Positions 10,309 through 18,821 of a DNA stretch of 64,000 nucleotides are shown here, in pieces. A program made the translations under genes and the position numbers. Under the pieces are notes generated by a model, which was not told the origin of the DNA, did not search any database, and worked only from the letters and a program-made list of their open reading frames with translations. The stretch's first letter is position 1. Each line of letters opens with the position of its first letter. The stretch comes from Aquidulcibacter sp. (GTDB lineage: Bacteria > Pseudomonadota > Alphaproteobacteria > Caulobacterales > Aquidulcibacteraceae), in the NCBI GenBank assembly GCA_027532555.1, contig JAPZTJ010000008.1, positions 124,001 to 188,000 on the forward strand, written 5' to 3'.

Positions 10309-11244
10309 ATGGCCAATGCCGAAAGTCTGATCTTACACCATTTCAACGCCTCGCCATTTTCTGAGAAGGTTCGTTTGGTGATGGGCCTTAAGGGGCTGAA
10401 CTGGGTCTCGGTGACGATCCCGTCCATTATGCCCAAGCCAGATTTGACGCCACTCACCGGGGGCTATCGTCGCACGCCTGTGCTGCAGATTGGGGCCGAC
10501 ATTTATTGCGATACTCAGCTAATCCTGCGCGAGATTGAACGCCGTCATCCAAGCCCATCGCTTTATCCCAATGGCGAAGCAGGACTTTCTTCGATGATTG
10601 CCATGTGGGCCGATCGGGCCTTCTTTCAGGCAACCGTACCCATCATTTTTGGTGCAGAGGGTTTCAATGTACCCGAAGCCTTTAAGCGCGACCGCGAACA
10701 ATTGTCAGGTAGACCCTTTGATACCGAGCAAATGCGCGCCGCTTCTCCCATGATGCGCGACCAATGGCGCGGCCATGTGGCGTGGGTGGAAGAAGCGCTA
10801 GAGGCGTCAAAGGGTGACTGGCTATTTGGCGATAAGCCAGGCCTCGGCGACATTTCCGCCTATATGAATTTCTGGTTCCTGCGCAATGCTTACCGCCCAG
10901 GTTATGATAGCTTGATGGCCCCGTTTGAAACCGCACGCGATTGGGTTGAGCGGGTCGATGACATTGGACACGGGACCGTGGAGACCCTAACCTCACAAGA
11001 AGCTGTTGCGCTGGCCGGCCAAAGCACGCCAATTGCACGCACCGGTGTTGATGAGCAGGAGCCACAAGGCCTGCGCGAAGGTAACTTTGTCTCTGTTTCG
11101 CCAGACGATTACGGGCGTGACCCCGTAACAGGCAAGTTGGTGTTTTCTGATGCCAGCGAGATTGCTTTAGAGCGCGAGGTACCAGGTCTCGGAACCTTGG
11201 TGGTTCACTTCCCTCGTGTTGGCTATACCGCCCGTCGCAGCTAA
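10309..11244 (+). CDS. Glutathione S-transferase family protein
   Basis: 311 residues. The N-terminal thioredoxin-fold GST domain begins ILHHFNASPFSEKVRL, where SPFS holds the usual catalytic Ser/Cys position. The cis-Pro region is RRTPVLQIGADIYCDT, and the D/E-S-like signature reads ILREIERRHP. A helical C-terminal domain follows (WLFGDKPGLGDISAYM). The roughly 90 residues after it are longer than a plain GST and resemble the extended fungal/alphaproteobacterial type. I chose ATG 10309 because AGGGA lies 7 nt upstream; an in-frame TTG at 10291 is less likely. The substrate is unknown. Confidence 0.85.
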   Translation: MANAESLILHHFNASPFSEKVRLVMGLKGLNWVSVTIPSIMPKPDLTPLTGGYRRTPVLQIGADIYCDTQLILREIERRHPSPSLYPNGEAGLSSMIAMWADRAFFQATVPIIFGAEGFNVPEAFKRDREQLSGRPFDTEQMRAASPMMRDQWRGHVAWVEEALEASKGDWLFGDKPGLGDISAYMNFWFLRNAYRPGYDSLMAPFETARDWVERVDDIGHGTVETLTSQEAVALAGQSTPIARTGVDEQEPQGLREGNFVSVSPDDYGRDPVTGKLVFSDASEIALEREVPGLGTLVVHFPRVGYTARRS

Positions 11245-11261
11245 AGCTTCGTAAGCCAGTA

Positions 11262-11762
11262 TCAATCGAACAAGGCGCCGATATCGTCTTGAGCACCGCC
11301 AGCAGCGCCACCATGCACCATACCGTCGAGCATCATGATCGACGCCTGCAGCGCCATGGTGGTCTCCGCGATGAAGTCATCCAGCGGCGCGCCGTGTTGG
11401 ATCAACCCTTCGGCTTGCTTGATCCTTTGTTGCAGCAACTCGCACGTCTCGTGGCTTAAAGCATCAAACGGGCCTTTGATGGCGGGGTCTGCATTCTGAT
11501 AAGCCAGAATCGCCAAATCCTTGGCCTGAAAGCCAGAGCGCGCAAAATGCTTCTCATAACTCATAGGCTGCCAATTGCGGAGTTCTTCGATCATGTCCGG
11601 CATGTCGCTAAGCAGGCCAAACAGCATAACGGCCTCGTTAAAGACATTCAAATAGTCAGTCGCGAGACCAGTCGAAGGTACTATATTGGCTTGGGTTAGA
11701 ACGTCAGGGTCCCACCAAGCAAGCTCTACAGCCGAATCATTACCACCGTGCACATCAACCAT
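11262..11762 (-). CDS. Unknown helical protein with C-terminal QDDIxALF motif
   Basis: 166 residues, no domain I can name. It is acidic and predicted mostly helical, with no signal peptide or membrane segment. The middle (WQPMSYEKHFARSGFQAKDL) looks conserved-domain-like. The last ten residues, AQDDIGALFD, follow a Gly/Ala hinge (GGAAGGA) and resemble the short CheY-binding peptides at the FliM N-terminus and the CheZ C-terminus. No flagellar or chemotaxis gene is nearby, so this is only a hint. It converges with the GST gene 17 bp away. The start ATG follows TAGGTGC. Confidence 0.7.
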   Translation of the reverse strand: MVDVHGGNDSAVELAWWDPDVLTQANIVPSTGLATDYLNVFNEAVMLFGLLSDMPDMIEELRNWQPMSYEKHFARSGFQAKDLAILAYQNADPAIKGPFDALSHETCELLQQRIKQAEGLIQHGAPLDDFIAETTMALQASIMMLDGMVHGGAAGGAQDDIGALFD

Positions 11763-11808
11763 GCACCTATTGTAACTCTACATTCGACAATAATTTCTTT
11801 CCAAGCAA

Positions 11809-13602
11809 TCAGTATCTGATTTGCCCGAGTTGAAATGCTTCATAGACCTCTGGCGTGAGCGGCTCGTACAAGCGCGTTGCAGGATTCATCCATACCATGG
11901 GATCGGCAATCTGGGCAGGATCAAAACCGGCTTTGACCAAATCCACCTTGCGATACTTGAAGGTACCCGTAACCTCCATTTCCGTTTGGAAGCGTAAAAA
12001 CAACGGAATGGCATAGCTAGGCAATTCAGCCCGCACGTGCGCCGACAGAGCTGCCAAATCTATCGGCTTCGGCGAGACAATCACGGCCATGCCAGCGCGA
12101 CCATCCGCGTGGGGGACATCGACGCCATAAACATTGGCCTGCTCAATACCTGGATAGATACACAAGGCCTCGCCCACTTCATTGGTCGAGACATTCTCGG
12201 ACTTCCAACGATAGGTGTCGCCAATCCGGTCAACGAAGTAAAAATAGCCAAGCTTGTCTTGCTTCAAGAGGTCGCCGGTACGGAACCACAAGTCGCCTTT
12301 TTCAAAGACGTCGCGCAAGAGCTTCTTTTCAGACGCCGCTTTGTCATTCGCATAGCCATCAAAACGAGCGCGTACATTGGTCGTGTCGATCTTGCCAATG
12401 GCCTCACCAACTTCATCAAAAGCGCACTTCTCGCAGAGGCCTTCTTCGTTTCGGATCGGCTTTTCTTCTTCAATATCAAAACGTACCAGTTCCACATTGA
12501 AACGCTTCTTCAGATAACCTGGAATGCGGCCAACGGCACCCAGCTTACCTTCCACATTGATGAAACTGACATTGCCTTCGGTAGAGCCGTAAAACTCACA
12601 GATGAGCGGGATTTTGAAGCGCTCTTCGGCACGCGCCCAGACGTCGGGTCGCAAGCCGTTCCCGAAACAGGACTTAAGCTTGTGCGCCTGTTCCTTTGGA
12701 TGTGGCGGTATGCTGACCAGATAGCGGAACAATTCACCAATATACGCAAAGACCGTGCATTCTTGATCGACGATATCGTCCCAGAATTGGGTCGCGGAAA
12801 ACTTACGGCGCAACACCAAAGTTGCCCCGGTATTCAAAACCAAGCCGACACCACAGATACCGCCTGTACCGTGATAGAGCGGTAACGGGCAATAGACACG
12901 GTCTCCCGGCCCTGTTTTGGTTGCCGCAATAAAGGACCGGCTCATGCCTTGGGTCCGCAAATGCGATAGAGTTGCCGCCTTTGGATTTCCGGTTGTGCCA
13001 GAGGTATAGACATAAAGGCAGGGGTCTTTTGCTGTCAGCATTTCGCGATGGGCGCGCGACGGCCGCTTATTGCTCTGCGCATTTAACGAGCGATCCAAGT
13101 CATTGGCATTGGGGAACAAACCGCCCGCGGCCCAAACCGAAACATCAGTCAGTTGACCATCGATTGTGGCCCACAAATCGGCCTGCTCAACGCCAACAAT
13201 GGCGGCCTTGGACTTGGCGATGGTGACGCAATGCAGGAGTGATGGACCTTGCAGATTGTGATTGATCAAAGCCACGATAACCCCGACCTTGGTCAGGCCG
13301 TACCAAGCGGCCAAATAATCAGGTCGGTTCTGCATGAAGAGGGACACAACGTCCCCAGCCTTCAAGCCGATCGAGACCGCCCAATGCGCGTAAAGGTTCG
13401 CCCGCCCGTCAAATTGTCCGTAGGTCCAGGTCTTGCCCTCGAACATGATGGCAGGCTTGGAATTGAATTGGTCACAAATCGCTTCCCAATTGTCCGGCAG
13501 CAAGACTTGGCTGTCCGGGCTTAAGTCCTTCATCCAATTATTGGTGCGACTTAAAGCCGAAAAAAATGTTACCTCGCGCTTGATGCTGTCGAATAGGCCC
13601 AT
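11809..13602 (-). CDS. Long-chain acyl-CoA synthetase, FATP/ACSVL type
   Basis: 597 residues. The AMP-binding P-loop is YVYTSGTTGNPKAA near residue 200. The FATP-type signature is DRIGDTYRWKSENVSTNEV, followed by NVYGVDVPHADGRAGMA. This places it with bacterial homologues of animal fatty-acid transport proteins (very-long-chain acyl-CoA synthetases), distinct from the 522-residue enzyme at 8571. It would couple fatty-acid uptake to CoA activation at the membrane. GAGGA precedes the start. An 18-bp palindrome lies 100 bp upstream and may be an operator. Confidence 0.9.
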   Translation of the reverse strand: MGLFDSIKREVTFFSALSRTNNWMKDLSPDSQVLLPDNWEAICDQFNSKPAIMFEGKTWTYGQFDGRANLYAHWAVSIGLKAGDVVSLFMQNRPDYLAAWYGLTKVGVIVALINHNLQGPSLLHCVTIAKSKAAIVGVEQADLWATIDGQLTDVSVWAAGGLFPNANDLDRSLNAQSNKRPSRAHREMLTAKDPCLYVYTSGTTGNPKAATLSHLRTQGMSRSFIAATKTGPGDRVYCPLPLYHGTGGICGVGLVLNTGATLVLRRKFSATQFWDDIVDQECTVFAYIGELFRYLVSIPPHPKEQAHKLKSCFGNGLRPDVWARAEERFKIPLICEFYGSTEGNVSFINVEGKLGAVGRIPGYLKKRFNVELVRFDIEEEKPIRNEEGLCEKCAFDEVGEAIGKIDTTNVRARFDGYANDKAASEKKLLRDVFEKGDLWFRTGDLLKQDKLGYFYFVDRIGDTYRWKSENVSTNEVGEALCIYPGIEQANVYGVDVPHADGRAGMAVIVSPKPIDLAALSAHVRAELPSYAIPLFLRFQTEMEVTGTFKYRKVDLVKAGFDPAQIADPMVWMNPATRLYEPLTPEVYEAFQLGQIRY

Positions 13603-13701
13603 GGAATGCGTTTCCTCTTTTCTCCTTTATGAACTGACTTGCACTTGCTTCAAGCGCTTAAGCTGACAAGAAGAGAGGTTTTCGCAATAAGTTGAACGCA
13701 C

Positions 13702-13719
13702 TGATGCACAAGTGCATCA
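13702..13719. promoter_or_regulatory. Perfect 18-bp palindrome between tenA and the FATP-type synthetase
   Basis: TGATGCAC, two central bases AA, then GTGCATCA. It lies 10 bp after the tenA stop and 100 bp before the acyl-CoA synthetase start. The two-base centre makes a dimer-binding operator more natural than an RNA terminator, and no T-run follows. The cognate regulator is unknown. Confidence 0.4.
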
Positions 13720-13728
13720 TGGTTTGCT

Positions 13729-14397
13729 TCATGGGCGAACAGGCCAGTCCTTTTGGTGGTAGGCGCTATCCCAAAACAACCACTCATGTTGAGCACACCG
13801 CAGGAAAGCTGCCTCCATGCGGCCGCGCTCTGTAGGTCCAGCAGCCTCTGCTGCTGCATTGACGATGGCCTTCATGCGCTGCGTTGCTGCCGAAAAACCT
13901 TCATCCGCATAGGTATCAATCCATGCCTGATAGAAGTTATTGGGGGCACCCTCTTTCGCGATGGTGGTACCTACATCTTGGTACAACCAAAAGCATGGTA
14001 AAACGGCGGCGGCAAGAACCGCAAAGCTATCGGTCACGGCCGTTGCCAGCATGAAGTTTACATAGGCCTCGCAAGCCGGTGTCGCGGCAGCAGTTTCAGC
14101 AGCGCGGGGATCAATGCCAAATTGCTCAAGATAACCGGCGTGCAGCGCACGTTCGACGATAATCGCAACTTCAGCAGCTTTGGAGAATTCTAAGATCTCG
14201 TCGGCCGCTGGGGCTTTGGCCGCACCCAACGCCAGAACCCGCGCATAGCCCTGCAGATAGAGGCTGTCTTGGATCATATAATGGGCGAAGGCCTCACGGG
14301 ACAAAGTGCCTGCGGCCAATTCTGTGTTAAAAGGATGGGCGTGCACGGCTTCGCGTAACTTGGCGGCAGCAGTCCAGACGTCGTCAGTAAATGCCAT
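13729..14397 (-). CDS. tenA: TenA family aminopyrimidine aminohydrolase / thiaminase II
   Basis: 222 residues, full length. The N-terminal helix reads HAHPFNTELAAGTLSREAF. The catalytic Cys lies in AAAVLPCFWLYQDVG, equivalent to Cys135 of Bacillus TenA. The tyrosine-containing NFYQAWIDTYADEGF and the C-terminal glutamate motif HEWLFWDSAYH are all present. The family hydrolyses aminomethyl- or formylaminopyrimidines from degraded thiamine to HMP, for re-use in thiamine synthesis. The start is 3 bp after the TonB-receptor stop, so both are expected on one TPP-regulated transcript. Confidence 0.93.
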   Translation of the reverse strand: MAFTDDVWTAAAKLREAVHAHPFNTELAAGTLSREAFAHYMIQDSLYLQGYARVLALGAAKAPAADEILEFSKAAEVAIIVERALHAGYLEQFGIDPRAAETAAATPACEAYVNFMLATAVTDSFAVLAAAVLPCFWLYQDVGTTIAKEGAPNNFYQAWIDTYADEGFSAATQRMKAIVNAAAEAAGPTERGRMEAAFLRCAQHEWLFWDSAYHQKDWPVRP

Positions 14398-14400
14398 GAC

Positions 14401-16515
14401 CTAAAACTCCCTACGCAGGCTGAAACTGACTTTGCGCCCTCGATTGATCGTGAACGTATCAAAAGGGCCACCGGGGCCAAGGCCTGCCAAAAGACCCGTC
14501 ATGCCTTGCCCAAAAGCAGAAATGGCCCAGCGCTCATCGGTGAGGTTTTGCGCCTGAAGGGTTGCAGTCCAGTCGCCGCGCTTGGCACTGATGGTCAGAT
14601 CGGTCCACCAGCGCGCCGGGGAAGAAAGCACATTATCGATCTCATAAAAGGTCTTGCCGGCATAATTGGCGTCAATGCGCCCGGTCAACCGAACTTCTTT
14701 TAGGTCTAGCCTGTAATTTGCCGAAACTTTGCCGGTATCCTTCGGCGCATTAGGGATGGCCTTGCCGCTATAGTCCCGCGTAGCGGGGGAGCCCAAGAGC
14801 GGATCGGTTGCGATGAAGCGATCAATCTTCGTATCGGCCAGTGCATAGCTTGCCGAAAGCTCGAAACTATCGATAGGTCGCAGAAAAATGCTGGCCTCTA
14901 GACCTCTCACCGTCACTTCATCCACGTTCAAGGTCACAGATTGATTGTCGATGAACGTGTAATTTTGATAGTCCTGCACCTTGTTTGAGAAGACATTCAG
15001 CTCAAGCCGACCAAAAGCGATGGGCAGGCGCTGTTTCCAGCCGAGCTCCAAAGACGCGGTAATCTCTGGCCGATAGGTCGCTTTCCAAATGGAGCTGGCG
15101 GCCGTGGTCGGGTTAAACCCACCGGGGCGATAGGCCTCGCCATAGGTGAGAAAGAGATTAGTATCCCCGTTTAGCCATTGCGCTGTCACCCGCGGCTGAA
15201 AGCGCTCAAAGATGCCGTCGCGGCGAGAAATCACCGGCCCGCCAACTCGGCTCAGGATCGTTTGCGAACGCTCGTCACGATCAAGTCGGCCCTGTGCTTC
15301 GACCTTAAACTCAGGCGTTACCTGATAACCAAGCCCGCCAAACACCGAAGTCTGGTGAGAGCGGGTAAGATAGCGTGGGGCCGGACCGCCAAACAGGAGG
15401 GGACCAAAATCGTCTATCCGGTCTTTATCGGTATCTTGAATAAACAGACCCCATTGATGGGTCAGAGCCTGACTATCGTTAGATACCCAGCGCACTTCGG
15501 CCGTGGTGGCGCGCACATCAATGGGCTGACGAATGGGTTGAATGCCATTTGGGAAAGCTGGAAAGCCAAAGAAAGTTAGAGGCCCCGGGCGATAGTCCAA
15601 CTCTTCATCCCAACGCTTTGCATAGGAATCCCGCGCGACATAGCCAAACAAAGTGCCGCCTGCGAGAGGGCGGGAGGCCTTTGCCACTCCGTGGCCCCAG
15701 CGCCGCTTAGATTGGCCGGGATAATCGCCGATTGGATTGATCAGAACCTTGCCAGACAACCGCCCTGCATTTTTGCCTGTAACATTGTTCGAGCTTGCCC
15801 AAGCAGCCCCGCCCTCATCTTCGAGATATTGAAACTTGAAGTCGAAGTCCCAGCCTAAGGCGGGACCGGTTAGGCGCAATCGACCACTGCGGGTTTCGAC
15901 CGCATCAACCAAGCGATTGAGGGTGGTGTTTTTAATCCATCCATCGGCGGACGACCACAGGCCAGCGACCCGCAAGTTCCAGTCAGGATTAAGCGAGAAG
16001 GTGTGGGCACCTTCAATCGCGCCCAAGCCACCATTGCCGGCGGTTGCTATGACGTAAGAAGCGCCGGTCATTGTGCGGATGCCAATCACACCGCCCGAAG
16101 CATTCTTGCCAAACAACGCCCCTTGTGGACCTTTCAGAATTTCAATCGCGCGGACGTCATAGAAGCGCGGCGTGAAAAGCTCGGTGTCAGCCAAAGGCAC
16201 ACCGTCCAGCAACATGGCAACAGAGGCCTGTTGCAAACGATCCGTCGTCGCACCCCGGATGGACAGAATGTTGGTACCTGGGTCTTGGTCATTGACCATC
16301 CAGACGCCGGGGACAGCGGTTGCTATATCGTCAACTGAAGCAATGTTTTCTGGGGGAAGAGTAACTGCGGCAGCAGCAATCTTAAAGTTCGATTCCTTTC
16401 GCCCACGCACGGTGATTACTTCAACCCGTGGCCAATCTTCGCGCATGACGAAGGTTACGGGAGAAACAGGTGGCCCAGCTTGTGCCACGGCGAGAATAAT
16501 GAGTGATAACGTCAT
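14401..16515 (-). CDS. TonB-dependent receptor, probable thiamine/precursor uptake
   Basis: 704 residues. A hydrophobic leader (LSLIILAVAQAG) is followed by the TonB box VEVITVRGRK. The plug domain contains SIRGATTDRLQQ and EILKGPQGALFGKNASGG. The 22-strand barrel ends in the aromatic terminus SFSLRREF. Outer-membrane receptors of this type import substrates with TonB-ExbBD energy. The TPP riboswitch directly upstream and the TenA gene 3 bp downstream assign it to thiamine or pyrimidine salvage by context. I chose ATG 16515 because a GGAGG-like site lies 7-8 nt before it; the in-frame ATG at 16539 lies inside the riboswitch. Confidence 0.9.
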   Translation of the reverse strand: MTLSLIILAVAQAGPPVSPVTFVMREDWPRVEVITVRGRKESNFKIAAAAVTLPPENIASVDDIATAVPGVWMVNDQDPGTNILSIRGATTDRLQQASVAMLLDGVPLADTELFTPRFYDVRAIEILKGPQGALFGKNASGGVIGIRTMTGASYVIATAGNGGLGAIEGAHTFSLNPDWNLRVAGLWSSADGWIKNTTLNRLVDAVETRSGRLRLTGPALGWDFDFKFQYLEDEGGAAWASSNNVTGKNAGRLSGKVLINPIGDYPGQSKRRWGHGVAKASRPLAGGTLFGYVARDSYAKRWDEELDYRPGPLTFFGFPAFPNGIQPIRQPIDVRATTAEVRWVSNDSQALTHQWGLFIQDTDKDRIDDFGPLLFGGPAPRYLTRSHQTSVFGGLGYQVTPEFKVEAQGRLDRDERSQTILSRVGGPVISRRDGIFERFQPRVTAQWLNGDTNLFLTYGEAYRPGGFNPTTAASSIWKATYRPEITASLELGWKQRLPIAFGRLELNVFSNKVQDYQNYTFIDNQSVTLNVDEVTVRGLEASIFLRPIDSFELSASYALADTKIDRFIATDPLLGSPATRDYSGKAIPNAPKDTGKVSANYRLDLKEVRLTGRIDANYAGKTFYEIDNVLSSPARWWTDLTISAKRGDWTATLQAQNLTDERWAISAFGQGMTGLLAGLGPGGPFDTFTINRGRKVSFSLRREF

Positions 16516-16524
16516 ATTGGCCCC

Positions 16525-16631
16525 TCCCTTCGCCGGCATGATCCGGAGCAGGTTCTACGGGTCGCCACACGACAATCCTGTTGGACTGTTTATGGCCTCT
16601 CAGCCCCTCATCGTGGGGCTCCCCGGTGTCT
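16525..16631 (-). promoter_or_regulatory. TPP (THI-box) riboswitch
   Basis: On the minus strand, GGGGAGCCC leads to GGGGCTGAGAGG (the pyrimidine-sensor bulge CUGAGA). After a variable arm comes ACCCGTAGAACCTGAT, then CCGGATCATGCCGGCG and AAGGGAGG. These match the conserved THI-box core in order. The Shine-Dalgarno of the TonB receptor overlaps the 3' AGGGAGGGG, so TPP binding probably blocks translation initiation. Boundaries are approximate. Confidence 0.95.
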
Positions 16632-16650
16632 GGGCGGGGTAGGCCCGCCC
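16632..16650 (-). terminator. GC-rich hairpin between thiG and the riboswitch
   Basis: GGGCGGG, five-base loop, CCCGCCC: a perfect 7-bp stem 37 bp after the thiG stop and directly before the riboswitch. No T-run follows, so it may attenuate thiG transcription or be part of the riboswitch leader. Confidence 0.35.
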
Positions 16651-16686
16651 TATAAATGCGTCAAGCTTATGACGCAGATAGGACGG

Positions 16687-17484
16687 CTAGATCAGACCGG
16701 CCAAAGGACTGGATGGATCGGCGTAGCGCTTGCGCCCCATCCGCCCTGCCAAATAAGCGTCGCGACCGGCTAGGACTGCGTGCTTCATTGCGCGCGCCAT
16801 GCGGATCGGGTCTTTGGCCTCGGCAATGGCGGTATTCATCAAAACCCCATCACAACCAAGCTCCATCGCAATGGCAGCCTCTGACGCCGTGCCAACGCCC
16901 GCATCGACCAAGACTGGCACGCGGGCTGCTTCGACGATCAAGCGGATATTGACAGGGTTCTGGATGCCGAGGCCCGAGCCGATCGGTGCCCCCAAAGGCA
17001 TAATAGCGCACGCGCCTGCATCTTCTAAGCGACGCGCAAACACCGGGTCGTCAGTGCAATAGACCATCACGTCGAAACCCTCTTTCACCAAAACTTTGGT
17101 AGCCTCGAGTGTTTCAATCATATCTGGGTAGAGTGTCTTCTGGTCTGATAGGACTTCCAGCTTTACCAAGCTCCAGCCGCCAGCCTCACGCGCCAGCCGC
17201 AGCGTGCGCAGCGCATCTTCGGCGGTGAAACAGCCCGCCGTATTGGGCAAAAAAGTATAACGCTTAGGGTCAACAAAGTCTGTCAGACGCGGCTGGGTGG
17301 GGTCAGACAAATTCACCCGTCGCACAGCCACCGTAACGATTTCGACGCCCGCAGCCTCTGCCGCCGCCGCATTTTGCGCATAGTCGCGATACTTGCCTGT
17401 GCCGATGATCAAGCGCGAGGAGAAAGTGCGCCCGGCAACAGTCCAGCTATCATCGTGATTGAGGTCCTTAGTTGCTTCGGTCAA
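16687..17484 (-). CDS. thiG: Thiazole synthase
   Basis: 265 residues, complete. The N-terminal [16 protein letters not shown], the Schiff-base lysine segment [17 protein letters not shown], and the phosphate-binding GAPIGSGLG and [17 protein letters not shown] are all present. ThiG condenses DXP, dehydroglycine and ThiS-thiocarboxylate to thiazole phosphate. The start appears to be TTG at 17484, just after the thiS stop; the GGGGGA within the end of thiS serves as ribosome site. The pair is translationally linked. No thiC, thiE or thiO is visible in the window. Confidence 0.95.
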   Translation of the reverse strand: MTEATKDLNHDDSWTVAGRTFSSRLIIGTGKYRDYAQNAAAAEAAGVEIVTVAVRRVNLSDPTQPRLTDFVDPKRYTFLPNTAGCFTAEDALRTLRLAREAGGWSLVKLEVLSDQKTLYPDMIETLEATKVLVKEGFDVMVYCTDDPVFARRLEDAGACAIMPLGAPIGSGLGIQNPVNIRLIVEAARVPVLVDAGVGTASEAAIAMELGCDGVLMNTAIAEAKDPIRMARAMKHAVLAGRDAYLAGRMGRKRYADPSSPLAGLI

Positions 17485-17488
17485 ACCC

Positions 17489-17689
17489 TCATCCCCCGCC
17501 TACAAATTGCACAAATTCTAACTGGTCACCGTCAGCCAAAATGGTTTGATCCCATTGCGACTTCATCACAATTGCCCGGTTACGTTCAATCGCGACCCCG
17601 CGTGGATCGGCGACAAGGCGGCCAACCAAAGCCGTCAAACTTGTCCCCGGTTCAACCTGATGCTCTTCACCATTGAGATAAATAATCAT
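17489..17689 (-). CDS. thiS: Sulfur carrier protein ThiS
   Basis: 66 residues with a ubiquitin-like fold pattern. The start is [18 protein letters not shown], and the C-terminal FVQFVGGG carries the Gly-Gly end that is thiocarboxylated to donate sulfur to thiazole. It begins at ATG 17689 after GAGGG and ends 4 bp before thiG. The 137-bp gap to aroQ (divergent) shows no second TPP riboswitch, so thiSG may not share the control of the receptor operon. Confidence 0.93.
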   Translation of the reverse strand: MIIYLNGEEHQVEPGTSLTALVGRLVADPRGVAIERNRAIVMKSQWDQTILADGDQLEFVQFVGGG

Positions 17690-17826
17690 CGCACCCTCAT
17701 TGGCGGGTGATATGGGCGGGCTTGGTTGGTTTGATCAAGGTAGTTGTGCAGGAAAGCGGACATAAGATGCAACCATTTCAGCATGGCCACCTTTCCCTTT
17801 AGGCAAAGCAAGGTTACACCTAGTCC

Positions 17827-18273
17827 ATGGAAAAAGCGATTTTTGTGCTCAATGGGCCAAACCTCAACCTGTTGGGCACGCGCGAACCTGAGATTTACGG
17901 GACCGATACGCTGGCGGATGTAGAAGCCGCTTGCTTGGCGCTGGCCGAACGCTTGGGGCTGAAGCTTGTCTTTCGGCAGTCCAATAGCGAAGGCCAATTG
18001 GTGGATTGGCTGCAAGAAGCACGCGAGCATGGCGCTGGCGTTTTGCTCAATGCCGGTGCACTCACCCACACCTCGCTTGCAATTTATGATGCGATCAAGG
18101 CCATGAGCATTCCTGTCATCGAGATCCATCTGTCGAACCCGTTGCGGCGCGAAGCGTTCCGCCATCATTCTTATGTCGGTATGGCAGCTACCGGCACGAT
18201 CGCGGGATTCGGCCTGCACTCTTACGTGCTGGGTATCGAAGCCCTATCCAAGAAACTATCGGTCAAAAGCTGA
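17827..18273 (+). CDS. aroQ: Type II 3-dehydroquinate dehydratase
   Basis: 148 residues, typical of the type II family. [20 protein letters not shown] contains the catalytic Tyr24 and Arg19. EIHLSNP contains His101, and [10 protein letters not shown] is the substrate-phosphate loop. It converts 3-dehydroquinate to 3-dehydroshikimate in the shikimate pathway as a dodecamer. accB starts 50 bp downstream on the same strand, the usual alphaproteobacterial order aroQ-accB-accC. Shine-Dalgarno before ATG 17827 is weak. Confidence 0.97.
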   Translation: MEKAIFVLNGPNLNLLGTREPEIYGTDTLADVEAACLALAERLGLKLVFRQSNSEGQLVDWLQEAREHGAGVLLNAGALTHTSLAIYDAIKAMSIPVIEIHLSNPLRREAFRHHSYVGMAATGTIAGFGLHSYVLGIEALSKKLSVKS

Positions 18274-18323
18274 CCCTTTTGCCCCAAAACAAAGGTTCGA
18301 AGAAGGACCTATAGGAGAGACGA

Positions 18324-18806
18324 ATGAGCCAATCAGGATTCGACACAAAATTGGTCAAGGATCTGGCGCGTATCCTGCGCGATACGGACCTGAGCGAGAT
18401 TGAAGTGGAAAACGAAGGGGTTCGCGTGCGTGTTGCGCGTCAAGCCAATGTTGCGCCTCAAATGGTCCAAGCTCATGTACCAGTTACTTCGGCACCAGTA
18501 GCAGCAATGCCAGCCGCTCCGATGCCAACTGCTGCTGCTGCAGTAGCTCCCGCCGCTGATCCAGCCAAGCATCCAGGTGCCGTCGCATCTCCCATGGTCG
18601 GCACAGTTTACACCCAGCCAGAACCTGGCGCATCGCCGTTCATCAAAGTGGGCGACACGGTCAAGGAAGGCCAACAGCTTTTCATCATCGAAGCAATGAA
18701 GACCATGAACCCTGTGCCGTCTCCCCGCTCGGGGACCGTAACGGCTATTCTTGTCCATGATGCTCAACCGGTTGAATATGGCGAAGCGCTCTGCGTGATT
18801 GAATAG
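18324..18806 (+). CDS. accB: Biotin carboxyl carrier protein of acetyl-CoA carboxylase
   Basis: 160 residues. N-terminal dimer-interaction helices cover about 1-40, and an Ala/Pro-rich linker about 45-85. The biotinyl domain has the biotin-accepting Lys126 in EAMKTMNPV. It carries carboxybiotin between AccC and the AccA/AccD transferase in the first step of fatty-acid synthesis. AGGAG lies about 8 nt before the start, and accC follows after 15 bp. Confidence 0.97.
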   Translation: MSQSGFDTKLVKDLARILRDTDLSEIEVENEGVRVRVARQANVAPQMVQAHVPVTSAPVAAMPAAPMPTAAAAVAPAADPAKHPGAVASPMVGTVYTQPEPGASPFIKVGDTVKEGQQLFIIEAMKTMNPVPSPRSGTVTAILVHDAQPVEYGEALCVIE

Positions 18807-18821
18807 TCAGGAGACACACAG

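Noticed and set aside
12037..12885. 282-codon frame opposite the FATP-type acyl-CoA synthetase
   Set aside because: Entirely antisense to conserved catalytic codons; no family features.
17690..17826. Possible second TPP riboswitch ahead of thiS
   Set aside because: The CTGAGA and ACCTGAT cores are absent in this gap.
18517..18560. GCTGCTGCAG-rich stretch in accB looking like a small repeat
   Set aside because: It is the Ala/Pro linker of AccB, common in biotin carrier proteins.
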